NCBI GenBank assembly: GCA_963695155.1
Contig: CAVOGD010000006.1
Location: 496,001 to 560,000 of the forward strand
DNA from: SG8-30 sp963695155
GTDB taxonomy: Bacteria > Pseudomonadota > Gammaproteobacteria > Steroidobacterales > Steroidobacteraceae
Length of the DNA stretch: 64,000 nt
Direction: 5' to 3'
A program made the position numbers and the translations under genes. Position 1 is the first letter of the stretch; each line of letters starts with the position of its first letter. The notes under the pieces are model-generated. The model did no database searches and was not told where the DNA came from. It worked only from the letters and a program-made list of their open reading frames with translations. This document shows, one piece after another, positions 17,296-26,153 of this stretch.

Positions 17296-18240
17296 ATGCC
17301 ATCCCGGGCCACCGGCGCGCGCACCGGCTTCATGCTCGCAGCGGTCACCGCCTGCATGTGGGGCGTGCTGCCGCTCGCGCTCAAGTTCACGCTCGAGCGG
17401 CTCGACGCCTACACCATCACGTGGTGGCGGCTGGCGAGCGCGGCGCTGGTGCTCGGCGCGGTGCTGGCGTGGCGGCGCCGCCTGCCGCGCTGGTCCGCGT
17501 TCGGGCGGCCGGTGATCGCGCTGCTGGGGGTCGCCACGCTGGGGCTGCTGGCGAATTTCGTCCTGTACCTGGTCGCGCTCGATCACACCTCGCCCAGCAT
17601 CGCGCAGGTCGTCATCCAGGTCGCGCCGCTGCTGCTGCTGCTGGGCGGCGTGTTCCTGCTGCGCGAGCGCTTCGCGCCCCGGCAATGGGCCGGCTTCGTG
17701 GTGCTCGGCGCCGGGCTGCTGCTGTTCTTCAACCACCGGCTGCCCGAACTGGCGCGGCCCGGCGAGGGACTCGGCCTGGGCGTGGCGCTGCTGCTGGCCG
17801 CGTCGGCGACCTGGGCGAGCTACGGCCTGGCGCAGAAGCGGCTGCTGGCGAACCTGTCGGTGCGGCAGATCCTGTGGATCATCTTCACCGTCTGCGCCAT
17901 CCTGCTGGCGCCGTTCGCGGCGTGGCGTCCGGTGCTGTCGCTGGAGCCGGTCTATGCCTGGGCGCTGCTCTTCTGCTGTGCCAACACGCTGGTGGCCTAC
18001 CTGAGCTTCGCCGAGGCGCTCAGGCACTGGGAGGTGTCGCGGATCAGCGCGGTGCTGGCCACCGCGCCGCTGCTGACCGTGGCGGCCATGTGGCTGCTGG
18101 AGCGCCTGGCGCCCGGCACCCTGGGCGCGGAAGGCCTCAATGCCGCAAGCATCGGCGGCGCGCTGCTGGTCGTCGCGGGTTCCATGATCTGCGCGCTGTC
18201 GAGCCGGCCGGACGCGCCGCCCGTCGCGCCCGACATCTGA
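17296..18240 (+). CDS. EamA/DMT-family transporter
   Basis: About 314 residues with ten predicted membrane helices in two EamA repeats, from FMLAAVTACMWGVLPLALKF to GGALLVVAGSMICAL. Helix 3 to 4 contains YLVALDHTSPSIAQVVIQVAPLLLLL, a DMT signature region. The family exports or imports small metabolites such as amino acids; the RhaT/RarD-like subgroup is possible. ATG 17296 (MPSRATG) is chosen as the start; in-frame ATG 17260 lies further upstream. It diverges from the sheath gene. Confidence 0.85.
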   Translation: MPSRATGARTGFMLAAVTACMWGVLPLALKFTLERLDAYTITWWRLASAALVLGAVLAWRRRLPRWSAFGRPVIALLGVATLGLLANFVLYLVALDHTSPSIAQVVIQVAPLLLLLGGVFLLRERFAPRQWAGFVVLGAGLLLFFNHRLPELARPGEGLGLGVALLLAASATWASYGLAQKRLLANLSVRQILWIIFTVCAILLAPFAAWRPVLSLEPVYAWALLFCCANTLVAYLSFAEALRHWEVSRISAVLATAPLLTVAAMWLLERLAPGTLGAEGLNAASIGGALLVVAGSMICALSSRPDAPPVAPDI

Positions 18241-18244
18241 CCGG

Positions 18245-19456
18245 TCAGCGCTTCGACCCGGCGGCGGGCTGCACCGTTTCGCGCTCCGCCAGCAATTCGC
18301 GGAAACTGCCCTCGTCCGCGTACTGGTCCTCGTTGCCGTCCCAGGTGGCGCCGCGCGGCAGGGCGTTGCGCACCAGCGGCGCGCCGGCCAGCAAGGCGTC
18401 CGCCGCCAGCTCGCGGCCGCGCGTCACCGGCAGCGGCAGGCTGTCGGCCTTGCGCGAAACCTCGCGCGCGCGCTCCCAGTTGATGTGCGCATCCTCGGCA
18501 ACGATGCGCTTCCACAGCGGCGACTTCGACCGCGCGCCCTTCTTGCGCAGCGCGACCGGCCCGTGTTCCCAGTTGCGCTCGTCGTCTTCCAGCGGTCCGT
18601 AAGCCTGCACGAACAGCACGTCGTCCTCCCAGCCCAGCAGGTACGGCTGGTTGACCACGGTCACCGGCGTATTGAGCGGCACCGACTCGAACAGCCGCGA
18701 GATGTCCTCCGGGTAGAGGCGAATGCAGCCGTGGCTGGCCCGCATGCCGACGCCGTAGGGCTTGTTCGTGCCGTGCATCAGGTAGCTGGGCCACCCCAGC
18801 CGCATCATGTGCCGGCCCAGCGGGTTGTCCGGTCCCGCCGGCACCTTGGCCGGCAGCGGGTCGCCGTCCTTCGCGTGTTCCTGGCGCACCGACAGCGGCG
18901 GCGTCCAGGTCGGGTCCTTGACCCGCGAGACGATCCTGGTGCGCCCCTCCGGGGTCTTCCAGCCGACCTTGCCGATGCCGATCGGGTGGGTCAGCACCTC
19001 GACCGGCGCCTGCTTGTCCTTGCGCGGCAGGTAGTAGAACAGCCGCATGGATGCGAGGTTGATGACCATGCCCTCGCGCGGCGCGTCCGGCAGCACGAAG
19101 CGCGTCGGCAAGGTCACGCGCGTGCCGTCGCCGGGCAGCCACGGGTCCACGCCCGGGTTGGCGCGGATGATCTCCTCGTAGCCCACGTTGAAGCGCCGCG
19201 CGATGTCCGGCAGCGTGTCCTCGTGGCGCGCCACGGTCACCTGCACGCGGCCGACGATGTCCTGGCCGGGCGCCACGACGAAGCGATGCGTGGCCTCGGC
19301 CAACGGCGCCTCCACGACCGGCGCGGGCGGCGGCGGCGCCGGCGGCGGCGCCTGCCTGCGCCACAGCGAGCCGAACGGCACGCAGGCCGCGGTGCCGACG
19401 GCCAGGCACAGCACCAGCGCGCCACGCAGGGCCCGTGTGCGGTCCATGGCGTTCAT
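18245..19456 (-). CDS. L,D-transpeptidase lipoprotein with LysM domain (ErfK/YbiS/YnhG type)
   Basis: A 403-residue envelope enzyme that cross-links peptidoglycan or attaches proteins to it. The signal peptide ends in a lipobox (LAVGTAAC, Cys near residue 25), then a Pro-rich linker, a LysM-like segment (DTLPDIARRFNVGYEEIIRANPGVDPW) and a YkuD catalytic domain with MHGTNKPYGVGMRASHGCIRL holding the catalytic Cys. The C-terminal extension after YkuD is uncharacterised. It follows the M13 peptidase gene by 16 bases, so the two envelope enzymes are probably co-transcribed. Confidence 0.9.
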   Translation of the reverse strand: MNAMDRTRALRGALVLCLAVGTAACVPFGSLWRRQAPPPAPPPPAPVVEAPLAEATHRFVVAPGQDIVGRVQVTVARHEDTLPDIARRFNVGYEEIIRANPGVDPWLPGDGTRVTLPTRFVLPDAPREGMVINLASMRLFYYLPRKDKQAPVEVLTHPIGIGKVGWKTPEGRTRIVSRVKDPTWTPPLSVRQEHAKDGDPLPAKVPAGPDNPLGRHMMRLGWPSYLMHGTNKPYGVGMRASHGCIRLYPEDISRLFESVPLNTPVTVVNQPYLLGWEDDVLFVQAYGPLEDDERNWEHGPVALRKKGARSKSPLWKRIVAEDAHINWERAREVSRKADSLPLPVTRGRELAADALLAGAPLVRNALPRGATWDGNEDQYADEGSFRELLAERETVQPAAGSKR

Positions 19457-19472
19457 GCGCAGCCCCGCCGCT

Positions 19473-21491
19473 TCACCAGATCTTCACGCGATCGGCTGCG
19501 GGCCGCCACAGCGCGTCGCCTTCCTCGACGTCGAAGGCCGCGTAGAACGGCTCGAAGTTGGTGAGCACGCCGTTGGCGCGGAACTCGCCGGGCGAGTGCG
19601 GGTCGCGCAGCAGCTGCTCACGCAGCGCTTCCTCGCGCTGCTTGGTGCGCCAGATCTGCCCGAAGCCCAGGAAGAACCGCTGGCTCGCCGTGTAGCCGTC
19701 GATCGGCTCGGGCTCGGCGCCGCCCAGCGACAGGCGCCAGGCCTGCCAGGCGATGGCCAGGCCCGACAGGTCGCCGATGTTCTCGCCCAGCGTCAGCTCG
19801 CCGTTGATGGCCAGGTCCGGCAGCGGCCGGTAGCCGTTGAACTGCGCGACCAGCCGGGCGGCCCGCTCCGCGAACGCGGCGTCGTCTCCGGCCGTCCACC
19901 AGTTGCGCAGGATGCCCGTGCCGTCGTACTGGCGGCCCTTGTCGTCGAAGCCGTGGCTGATCTCGTGGCCGATCACCGCGCCGATGGCGCCGTAATTCAC
20001 GGCCGGGTCCGCGGCGACATTGAAGAACGGCGGCTGCAGGATCGCGGCCGGGAAGACGATCTCGTTGGCCGGCGGCATGTAGTAGGCGTTGACCGTCTGC
20101 GGGCTCATCAGCCACTCGCCGCGGTCCACCGGCTCATCGAGCCGCGCCAGCTGCCGGCGCCATTCGAACCCGGTCGCGCGGCGCACGTTGCCGACCAGGT
20201 CGCCCGCGTCAATCTCCAGCTCCCCGTAGTCGCGCCACACGTCGGGATAGCCGATCTTGACGGTGATCCTCGCGAGCTTGTCGTGCGCTTCCTTGCGGGT
20301 CGCCGGCCCCATCCATTCCAGCTGGTCAATGCCCTGCTCCATGGCGCGGCGCAGGTTGCCGACCAGTTCGTCCATGCGCTGCTTGGCCATGGGCGGGAAG
20401 TGCCGGGCCACGTACTCGCGTCCCACCGCAAAGCCCATGCCGCGGTTCACCTCGCTCGCCGCGCGCTTCCAGCGCGGGCGGATCTCCGGCGTGCCGCGCA
20501 GGACCTTCGAGTTGAACTCGAATTCGGCCTGCACGAACGCGCCCGACAGGTAGGGCGCATAGTCGTTCAGCAACCGCGCCTGCAGGTAGGTGCGCCAGTC
20601 GGCCAGCGGCACTTCGTGCAGCGCCGCGCCGAGCGCGGTCGCATAGCCGGGCTGCCCGAGCACGAAGTCCCGCTGCGGCAGCCCGGCCGCCTCCAGCAGC
20701 GCCGCCCAGTCGAGGCCGGGCGCCGTCTCGCCGGCCTGCGCGGGACTCACGCGGTTGTAGGTGGCCACCGGGTCGCGCAATGCCACCCGCGGCCACTGCG
20801 CTTCGGCGAGCCGGCGCTCGAGCGTCATGACGCGTGCGGCGCCGGCGGCCGGCTCCTCGATGCCGCCGAGTTCCAGCAGTCGCGCGAGGTAGCGCAGGTA
20901 TTCGGCGCGGATCTCGGCGAACTTGGCCTCCTCGCGCAGGTAATAGTCGCGGTCCGGCAGGCCCAGCCCGCTCTGCCACAGGTAGGGTACGTAGGCGCTG
21001 GAGTTGCGCCGGTCGATCGAGATGAACGACGCCATCGGCACCGACACGCCGGTCGCGGCCGCGGCCCCCATGTAGGCGGCGATGGCCGACGGCGAATCGA
21101 GTGCCGCGATGCGGGCGAGTTCCGCTGCCAGCGGCGCGGCGCCGAGCTCCTCCGCCCGCGCCTCGTTCATGTAGCTCACGTAGTAGGCCCGGATCCTGGC
21201 GCCGACGACGTCGTCCTGCGGCGCCGGCGACTCGAGGATCGCCCGCACGTTGTGGTCGGCCTCGTCGCGCAGCTGGTCGAACATGCCCCAGCGCGAGCGG
21301 TCGGCCGGGATGTCGGTCGTGCGCAGCCAGGCGCCGTTGACGTAGCGGAAGAAGTCGTCCTGCGGCCGGGTCTCCCGGTCGAAGCCGCTGAGGTCGATGC
21401 CCGAGGACATCGAGCCGGCCATGTCGGCTGCCTGGGCGTAGCCCGCGAGCAGCAGGGCGGCGGCGAGCACCGCGTTGCGCAGCATCATCAT
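19473..21491 (-). CDS. M13 family zinc metallopeptidase (neprilysin/PepO-like)
   Basis: A 672-residue secreted endopeptidase. It has a signal peptide (LLLAGYAQA), the M13 N-terminal domain beginning FDRETRPQDDFFRYVNGAWL, and the zinc site VIGHEISHGFDDKG followed by GENIGDLSGLAIAW (third ligand Glu). NEIVFPAAILQPPFF and the C-terminal FRANGVLTNFEPFYAAFDV are also family-typical; the usual CxxW end is reduced to ALWRPAADRVKIW. It probably degrades small peptides in the periplasm. It heads a two-gene unit with the L,D-transpeptidase. Confidence 0.93.
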   Translation of the reverse strand: MMMLRNAVLAAALLLAGYAQAADMAGSMSSGIDLSGFDRETRPQDDFFRYVNGAWLRTTDIPADRSRWGMFDQLRDEADHNVRAILESPAPQDDVVGARIRAYYVSYMNEARAEELGAAPLAAELARIAALDSPSAIAAYMGAAAATGVSVPMASFISIDRRNSSAYVPYLWQSGLGLPDRDYYLREEAKFAEIRAEYLRYLARLLELGGIEEPAAGAARVMTLERRLAEAQWPRVALRDPVATYNRVSPAQAGETAPGLDWAALLEAAGLPQRDFVLGQPGYATALGAALHEVPLADWRTYLQARLLNDYAPYLSGAFVQAEFEFNSKVLRGTPEIRPRWKRAASEVNRGMGFAVGREYVARHFPPMAKQRMDELVGNLRRAMEQGIDQLEWMGPATRKEAHDKLARITVKIGYPDVWRDYGELEIDAGDLVGNVRRATGFEWRRQLARLDEPVDRGEWLMSPQTVNAYYMPPANEIVFPAAILQPPFFNVAADPAVNYGAIGAVIGHEISHGFDDKGRQYDGTGILRNWWTAGDDAAFAERAARLVAQFNGYRPLPDLAINGELTLGENIGDLSGLAIAWQAWRLSLGGAEPEPIDGYTASQRFFLGFGQIWRTKQREEALREQLLRDPHSPGEFRANGVLTNFEPFYAAFDVEEGDALWRPAADRVKIW

Positions 21492-21597
21492 TGCACTCCA
21501 GTTCCCGTTCGTTGCACACGGGCCGGCGGCGATGCGGCCCGGCCCGAAGGGCGCACAGGTTACCAGAGCCGCACGCGGCCGGCCCGCCCCGCGCGGC

Positions 21598-22356
21598 TCA
21601 TGTCGCGACGCAGCGACCGACCCGCAGGTGCAGCGGCCACGTCACCCCGCGGCGCCCGGCACCCCATGCCGTGCGCAACGGCGTCGCGAGCAGCGCCAGG
21701 GGATCGCGGCCTCGCGTGGCGCGATAGCGCTGCACCGCCGACCAGGTGCCGAGGTAGCCGAGCGCCTCGTCCAGCGACCAGCGCAGTTCGAGCGCAAGAC
21801 ACGGCGCCTCAAGTTGCTCGAACGGGAAAGCCAGGTGGCGGTAGCCCTCCTCCACGTGCCGACGCTCGCGCGGCCAGCAGGGGCCGACCACGTTGCGGTA
21901 GAAGTCGTCCACCACGGCGTCTACCTCTTGCCCGGCGCTGAAGCGACCGTAGGTCCACAGGGCCACCACGCCGCCGGGGCGCAGCACGCGCCGCACCTCG
22001 GCATGGAAGGGCCCGAGGTCGAACCAGTGCGCGGACTGGGCGGCCGTCAGCAGGTCGGCACTGGCAGCCGGCACGCCGAGGGCTTCGGCGCGCTCCAGCA
22101 CGTAGTGGACGCGCGGATGCGGCCGCGCGGCGGCGAGCTGCCGGGCGCTCGGATCGCTGGCCCGCACGCGGTCGAAGTGTTGCGCCAGGCCCAGCGCCGC
22201 CTGGCCGTTGCCGGTGCCGACATCGAGCGCAAGGCGGCGCGAGGGCGCCACCGACGCCAGCCACTCGAACAACCCGGCCGGGTAGCCCGGCCGGCAGGAT
22301 GCATACTCATCCGCCTGGGCCGAGAAATGGTCCTGGAAGGTCCCGCCGTCGCGCAT
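21598..22356 (-). CDS. Class I SAM-dependent methyltransferase
   Basis: A 252-residue methyltransferase. Motif I is LALDVGTGNGQAALGLA, followed by ASDPSARQL (acidic loop), SADLLTAAQSAHWFD (motif II region) and LRPGGVVALWTYG (motif III). The AAQSAHWFD pattern matches the trans-aconitate/UbiE-like methyltransferase 11 group; the substrate cannot be read from sequence. A strong minus-strand terminator about 65 bases upstream of its start isolates it from the candidate small RNA. Confidence 0.85.
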   Translation of the reverse strand: MRDGGTFQDHFSAQADEYASCRPGYPAGLFEWLASVAPSRRLALDVGTGNGQAALGLAQHFDRVRASDPSARQLAAARPHPRVHYVLERAEALGVPAASADLLTAAQSAHWFDLGPFHAEVRRVLRPGGVVALWTYGRFSAGQEVDAVVDDFYRNVVGPCWPRERRHVEEGYRHLAFPFEQLEAPCLALELRWSLDEALGYLGTWSAVQRYRATRGRDPLALLATPLRTAWGAGRRGVTWPLHLRVGRCVAT

Positions 22357-22420
22357 GCGTACATGTTAATCGGGCGGCGCGGCCCGCTACGAGCCGGCCG
22401 GGTGCCAGCCGTCGGCACAT

Positions 22421-22451
22421 AAAAAAAGCCCCGGGGCAATGCCCTGGGGCT
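22421..22451 (-). terminator. Rho-independent terminator, minus strand
   Basis: Read on the minus strand: an 11-bp stem (one mismatch) AGCCCCAGGGC / GCCCCGGGGCT with a 3-base loop, followed by seven T residues. No protein gene lies immediately upstream on this strand, so it must end a non-coding transcript arising in the greB upstream region. Confidence 0.8.
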
Positions 22452-22571
22452 CGAGAAGCGGACTTACGGTTTAGGGAAGGAAGTCCGCCAGGGGATTCAC
22501 GCCAATGCCAATCGCTACGGCCCCAACCTACGCCCGCCAGGCCGCAACGTCTGTGACCTCCCGCACAGATC
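22421..22571 (-). ncRNA. Candidate structured small RNA with an anti-Shine-Dalgarno-like loop
   Basis: Minus-strand segment of about 150 bases ending in the terminator at 22421-22451. Two further hairpins precede it: TCTGTG (8-base loop CGGGAGGT) CACAGA at 22550-22569, and an 8-bp stem GCGGACTT/AAGTCCGC at 22458-22488 whose 15-base loop contains CCTTCCCT, complementary to Shine-Dalgarno-type sequences. C/U-rich loops of this sort occur in trans-acting sRNAs. The promoter and 5' end are not clear. No known RNA family is recognised. The rest of the 22357-22665 gap holds a GC-rich hairpin (22573-22611) and the greB promoter. Confidence 0.45.
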
Positions 22572-22631
22572 CGGGTCCGCCGCCGCCACCGGGCCGCGGG
22601 CGGCGGAACCCGCAGGCACGCGCGTCGCGGC

Positions 22632-22637
22632 TAGAAT
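22632..22637 (+). promoter_or_regulatory. Candidate -10 box of greB
   Basis: TAGAAT lies 28 bases upstream of the greB ATG, in a small island of lower GC content. No convincing -35 is present, which is common in GC-rich genomes. Putative ribosome binding site AAGG at 22652-22655. Confidence 0.3.
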
Positions 22638-22665
22638 TCCGCATCATGGCCAAGGTTTTTACATA

Positions 22666-23163
22666 ATGGGCCGGTGGCAACCCCCTGCCGCGCCGGGCTC
22701 GCAATACATCACGCCGGCCGGCGCCCGGCGGCTGCGCGAGGAACTGGACCTTCTGTGGCGCGTCGAGCGCCCCGAGGTCACGCAGGCCGTGTCCGAGGCC
22801 GCGGCCCAGGGGGATCGCTCGGAGAACGCCGAGTACCTGTACGGCAAGCGACGGCTGCGCGAGATCGACCGGCGGGTGCGCCACCTGCGCAAGCGGCTCG
22901 ACGGCATGGTGGTGGTCGAGCAGCCGCCCTCCGACCGCAGTCGCGTGTTCTTCGGCGCCTGGGTCGAGCTCGAGGACGAGACCCTCGCGGTGCGCCGTTA
23001 CCGCATCGTCGGGCCCGACGAGTTCGATCTCGCGCCGGGCTACATCAGCATCGACTCGCCGCTGGCCCGCGCCCTGCTCGGCAAGCGGCTCGACGACGAA
23101 GTCACGACCATGCTGCCCGGCGGCGAGCAGCGGCTGGCCATCATCGCCATTGAATACGAATAA
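22666..23163 (+). CDS. greB: Transcription elongation factor GreB
   Basis: A 165-residue Gre factor that enters the RNA polymerase secondary channel and stimulates cleavage of backtracked RNA. SQYITPAGARRLREEL starts the coiled coil, GDRSENAEYLYGKRRLREIDRR includes the acidic catalytic tip (D and E before NAEY), and the C-terminal FKBP-like domain contains VGPDEFDLAPGYISIDSPLARALLGK. The YLYGKRRLREIDRRVRHL segment separates GreB from GreA. Confidence 0.93.
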   Translation: MGRWQPPAAPGSQYITPAGARRLREELDLLWRVERPEVTQAVSEAAAQGDRSENAEYLYGKRRLREIDRRVRHLRKRLDGMVVVEQPPSDRSRVFFGAWVELEDETLAVRRYRIVGPDEFDLAPGYISIDSPLARALLGKRLDDEVTTMLPGGEQRLAIIAIEYE

Positions 23164-23219
23164 CATTGAGAGGCCGGAGCCGGCCTGCCGGCACAACTTT
23201 CCGCTCGGGACGTCGAAAG

Positions 23220-23306
23220 GCCGCGCTTCTTGCGAGGGACGGATTCAGGCCGCGCTTCTTGCGAGGGACGGTTCTATGCCGCGCTTCTTGCGCGGGACGA
23301 TGAAAG
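23220..23306 (+). repeat. 29-bp tandem repeat, three copies, downstream of greB
   Basis: Three units begin at 23220, 23249 and 23278, each with the core GCGCTTCTTGCG followed by (A/C)GGGACG. A partial degenerate copy (CGGGACG-TCGAAAGG) precedes them near 23206-23220 and matches the end of unit 3 (CGGGACGATGAAAGG). There are no spacers, so this is a minisatellite and not a CRISPR array. It lies between the greB stop and a shared terminator. Confidence 0.85.
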
Positions 23307-23332
23307 GCCGGGCCCTTCGGCCCGGCCCTTTC
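23302..23332. terminator. Bidirectional terminator between greB and homospermidine synthase
   Basis: A long GC stem (GAAAGGCCGGGCC ... GGCCCGGCCCTTTC, one bulge) closed by a TTCG tetraloop, with A-rich and T-rich flanks on the two sides. It sits between the convergent greB and homospermidine synthase genes and could serve both. Confidence 0.7.
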
Positions 23333-23358
23333 CATCGGCCAGCTCCGCGCCAGTTCGT

Positions 23359-24780
23359 CTAGATGACCCTGATATTCTTGAATTGCCAGGGATCGCTCTC
23401 GTCCATGTCCTCCGGGAACATGCGGCCGCGGTCGAACAACGGGGTCCAGTCGGTGTACTGGCCGACCACCGGCCCCAGGTACGGCATGCAGATCTCCAGG
23501 TTGCGCCGGAAGTCGATGTCGTCCGGCTCGACCAGCCCCTCGTTCGGGTTCTCCATCGCCCAGATCATCCCCGACAGCGCCGCCACGCACACCTGCAGCG
23601 AGGTCGCGCTGTTGTAGGGCGCCAGCTTGCGCGCCTCGTCGGTCGAGAGCTGCGACCCGTACCAGTAGGCGTTCCTGGCGTGACCCGCCAGCAGCACGCC
23701 CAGCTCGTCGATGCCGGCCGTGATGTCGTCCATCATGATCCGCTTGTGCTGCTGCATGCGGTAGTTGCTGCCGCAGAACTCGTGCACCGAGAGCACCGCG
23801 TTGTCGGACGGGTGATACGCGTAGTGCACGGTCGGCCGGTAGACGACCTTCTCGCCTTCCTTGACCGTCAGGTAGTCGGAAATCGAGATCGACTCGCCAT
23901 GCGTGATCAGGAAGCCGTGGAAGTGCCGTGCAATCGGCGTCCAGGTCCGCACCCGGGTCGCGCAGCCCGGCTGCATCAGGAAGATCGCGCCCCGGCGGCC
24001 GAAGTCGTGCTGCCGCCCGTCGCGCGGGAAATGCCGCTCATGCGTGCCCCAGCCCAGCTCCGCCGGCTGGCTGCCCTCGCTCACGAAGCCGTCCACCGAC
24101 CAGGTGTTGACGAACTCGCCCGGCACCTTCGGCTGGCTGGACAGCTGCGTGTCGCGCTCGGCGATGTGGATCACCTTGACGCCCAGCGCCATGGCGAGCG
24201 CCGCCCATTCCTCGCGGCCTGCCGGCTCCGCGACCTCGACGCCGGTGTCCGCGGCGATGTTCAGCAGCGCCTGCTTGACGAAGTGCGAGACCAGCCCGGG
24301 ATTGGCGCCATGGGTGATCACGGCGGTCGGGCCCTTGGCCCGCGCCTTGCGCAGTTCGAGCGCCTCTTCGCGCAGCGCGTAGTTGGTGCGGCGGCTGGCG
24401 GGGATGTTCGGGTCGTTGTAGCCGCCCGGCCAGGGCTCGATGCAGGTGTCGAGGTAGAGCGCGCCGGTCTCGCGGCACAGCTTGACCAGCGCGATGCTCG
24501 ACACGTCCACCGACAGGTTGAGCAGGAAGTCGCCGCGCCCGACCAGCGGCTCGAGCACGTGCCGGAAGTTCTCGTGGGTCAGCGGGTACTTGATGAAACG
24601 GATGCCGTAACGCTCGGCCTCGGCGCGCCCGGCGTCGTCGGCGGTCACGATCGTGATGCGGTCGGGCGACAGCCCGCCGATGTGGCGCAGGATCAGCGGC
24701 AGGACGCCCTGGCCGATGCTGCCGAAACCGATCATGAGGATGCGGCCGGGGAAGGTCGTGTGGATCTTGTCGTGGGTCAT
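23359..24780 (-). CDS. Homospermidine synthase
   Basis: A 473-residue NAD-dependent enzyme that makes sym-homospermidine from putrescine (or from putrescine and spermidine). It has a Rossmann motif GRILMIGFGSIGQGVLP at the N-terminus and the saccharopine-dehydrogenase-like layout of bacterial Hss. Family-type blocks include LDTCIEPWPGGYND, THGANPGLVSHFVKQAL, TWTPIARHFHGFLITHGES and VHYAYHPSDNAVLSVHE. Arginine decarboxylase is encoded 1.4 kb away on the other strand, consistent with a polyamine role. Saccharopine dehydrogenase is the alternative family call, but residue blocks favour Hss. Confidence 0.88.
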   Translation of the reverse strand: MTHDKIHTTFPGRILMIGFGSIGQGVLPLILRHIGGLSPDRITIVTADDAGRAEAERYGIRFIKYPLTHENFRHVLEPLVGRGDFLLNLSVDVSSIALVKLCRETGALYLDTCIEPWPGGYNDPNIPASRRTNYALREEALELRKARAKGPTAVITHGANPGLVSHFVKQALLNIAADTGVEVAEPAGREEWAALAMALGVKVIHIAERDTQLSSQPKVPGEFVNTWSVDGFVSEGSQPAELGWGTHERHFPRDGRQHDFGRRGAIFLMQPGCATRVRTWTPIARHFHGFLITHGESISISDYLTVKEGEKVVYRPTVHYAYHPSDNAVLSVHEFCGSNYRMQQHKRIMMDDITAGIDELGVLLAGHARNAYWYGSQLSTDEARKLAPYNSATSLQVCVAALSGMIWAMENPNEGLVEPDDIDFRRNLEICMPYLGPVVGQYTDWTPLFDRGRMFPEDMDESDPWQFKNIRVI

Positions 24781-24940
24781 GATGGAGGCTCGTCCGGGGT
24801 TGCAGCGGGACCGCGCGGCACCGGGGGCCGCGCGACGAATTCGCCTAATTTAACCCAAACCGGACCGCTCACGCAGCGTGGATCTCCGACCGCGCCGGGG
24901 CCGGCGCGCGGCAAGCGGTGCGCGACGCGATGACGCGGAC

Positions 24941-25123
24941 TCAGTGCAGGGCCGTGCCGTCCGCTCCGCACGCCGCGCAGGCCGCCAGCGCAAGCCGTTG
25001 CCGCTCCACGGCCACCGCACGCCGCCAGAATTCGCGCTCCCGTTCGGACAATTGCGGGAGTCGTCGGCAATCCGCGGCGGGGTCGCGCCTGCCGCAGTCG
25101 GTGAGTTGTGCTGGCCTGCTCAT
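24941..25123 (-). CDS. Possible small hypothetical protein
   Basis: A 60-residue reading frame in an otherwise empty 425-base gap (24781-25205). It begins MSRPAQLTDC, has AAGGA just upstream, and continues with a charged helix (LSEREREFWRRAVAVERQRL) followed by ACAACGADG. The amphipathic composition is protein-like and four cysteines are present, but no family is recognised. The remainder of the gap shows no other clear feature. Confidence 0.35.
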   Translation of the reverse strand: MSRPAQLTDCGRRDPAADCRRLPQLSEREREFWRRAVAVERQRLALAACAACGADGTALH

Positions 25124-25205
25124 GGTCCTTGAGATGCAGCGGGCGCCGGAATGGTTGCAGCGCACGCGCTAGACTTGGCCGGGTACACCACGCCCGGGAG
25201 GCCGC

Positions 25206-26057
25206 ATGCGCTTCGAAACCCTGATCGCGCCGGAACAACTGGCGCCGCTGTTGGCGGATCCCCGGCTGCTGGTCGTCGACTGCCGCTTCGACCTGGCGCA
25301 CCCGGCCGCCGGCGAGCAGCGCTGGCAGCAGGGCCGCGTGCCGGGCGCCGTGTATGCGCACCTCGAGCGCGACCTGTCCGCACCGGTGACGCCGGCCAGC
25401 GGCCGCCATCCGCTGCCGGCGCCCGCGGACTTCGCGGCGACGCTGTCCCGCTGGGGCGTCGGCGAGCACACGCAGGTCGTCGCCTACGACGATGCCGCCG
25501 GCATGATCGCCGGGCGCCTGTGGTGGATGCTGCGCTGGCTGGGCCACGACGCGGTCGCCGTGCTGGACGGCGGACTGGCCGCCTGGCAGGCGTGCGGCGG
25601 GGACCTGGACGCGGTCGTCCGGCCGCGCGAGCCGGCCAGCTTCCGGGTGCGGCTGCGGCCCGACATGCTCGTCACCACGGCCCAGCTGACGCGCGAACTG
25701 GCCGCCGCAGCGTGCCTGCTCGTCGATGCGCGCGCCGCGGAACGCTTTTGCGGCGACGTCGAGCCCCTCGACACCGTCGCGGGCCACGTGCCCGGCGCCG
25801 TGAACCACCCGCTGCAGCACAACCTCGGCGCGGCGGGACGCTTCCTGCACGACGACGAGCTCGCGGCACGCTGGCAGCACACGCTGCGCGGCCACTCGGC
25901 GTCGCAGCTGGTCTGCATGTGCGGGTCGGGCGTCACGGCCTGCCACAACCTGCTCGCGCTCGAGCGCATCGGCCTGCAGGGCGCGCGGCTCTACGCCGGG
26001 TCCTGGAGCGAGTGGATCCGCGACCCGGCGCGCGGCGTCGCGCGCGGCGCCGGCTGA
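25206..26057 (+). CDS. sseA: 3-mercaptopyruvate sulfurtransferase (SseA-type, double rhodanese)
   Basis: A 283-residue two-domain rhodanese. The inactive N-terminal domain contains VVDCRFDLAHP and VPGAVYAHLERDLS. The C-terminal domain carries LLVDARAAERFCGDVEP, HVPGAVNHPL and the active-site loop CGSGVTACHNLLAL. The CGSGVT loop indicates mercaptopyruvate rather than thiosulfate as sulfur donor. It lies about 100 bases upstream of speA on the same strand. Confidence 0.88.
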   Translation: MRFETLIAPEQLAPLLADPRLLVVDCRFDLAHPAAGEQRWQQGRVPGAVYAHLERDLSAPVTPASGRHPLPAPADFAATLSRWGVGEHTQVVAYDDAAGMIAGRLWWMLRWLGHDAVAVLDGGLAAWQACGGDLDAVVRPREPASFRVRLRPDMLVTTAQLTRELAAAACLLVDARAAERFCGDVEPLDTVAGHVPGAVNHPLQHNLGAAGRFLHDDELAARWQHTLRGHSASQLVCMCGSGVTACHNLLALERIGLQGARLYAGSWSEWIRDPARGVARGAG

Positions 26058-26153
26058 GTGGAGCGATGTACCGCGGCGGCCGATCTGGTATCGTCCGCGC
26101 AGGAACCTGACGCGGGCGAGTGGCCCGCGTTTCGCATTGCGGAGTCGCCTGAA

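Noticed and set aside
23206..23306. CRISPR array
   Set aside because: Three units repeat head to tail with a 29-base period and no spacers, and no cas genes are near.
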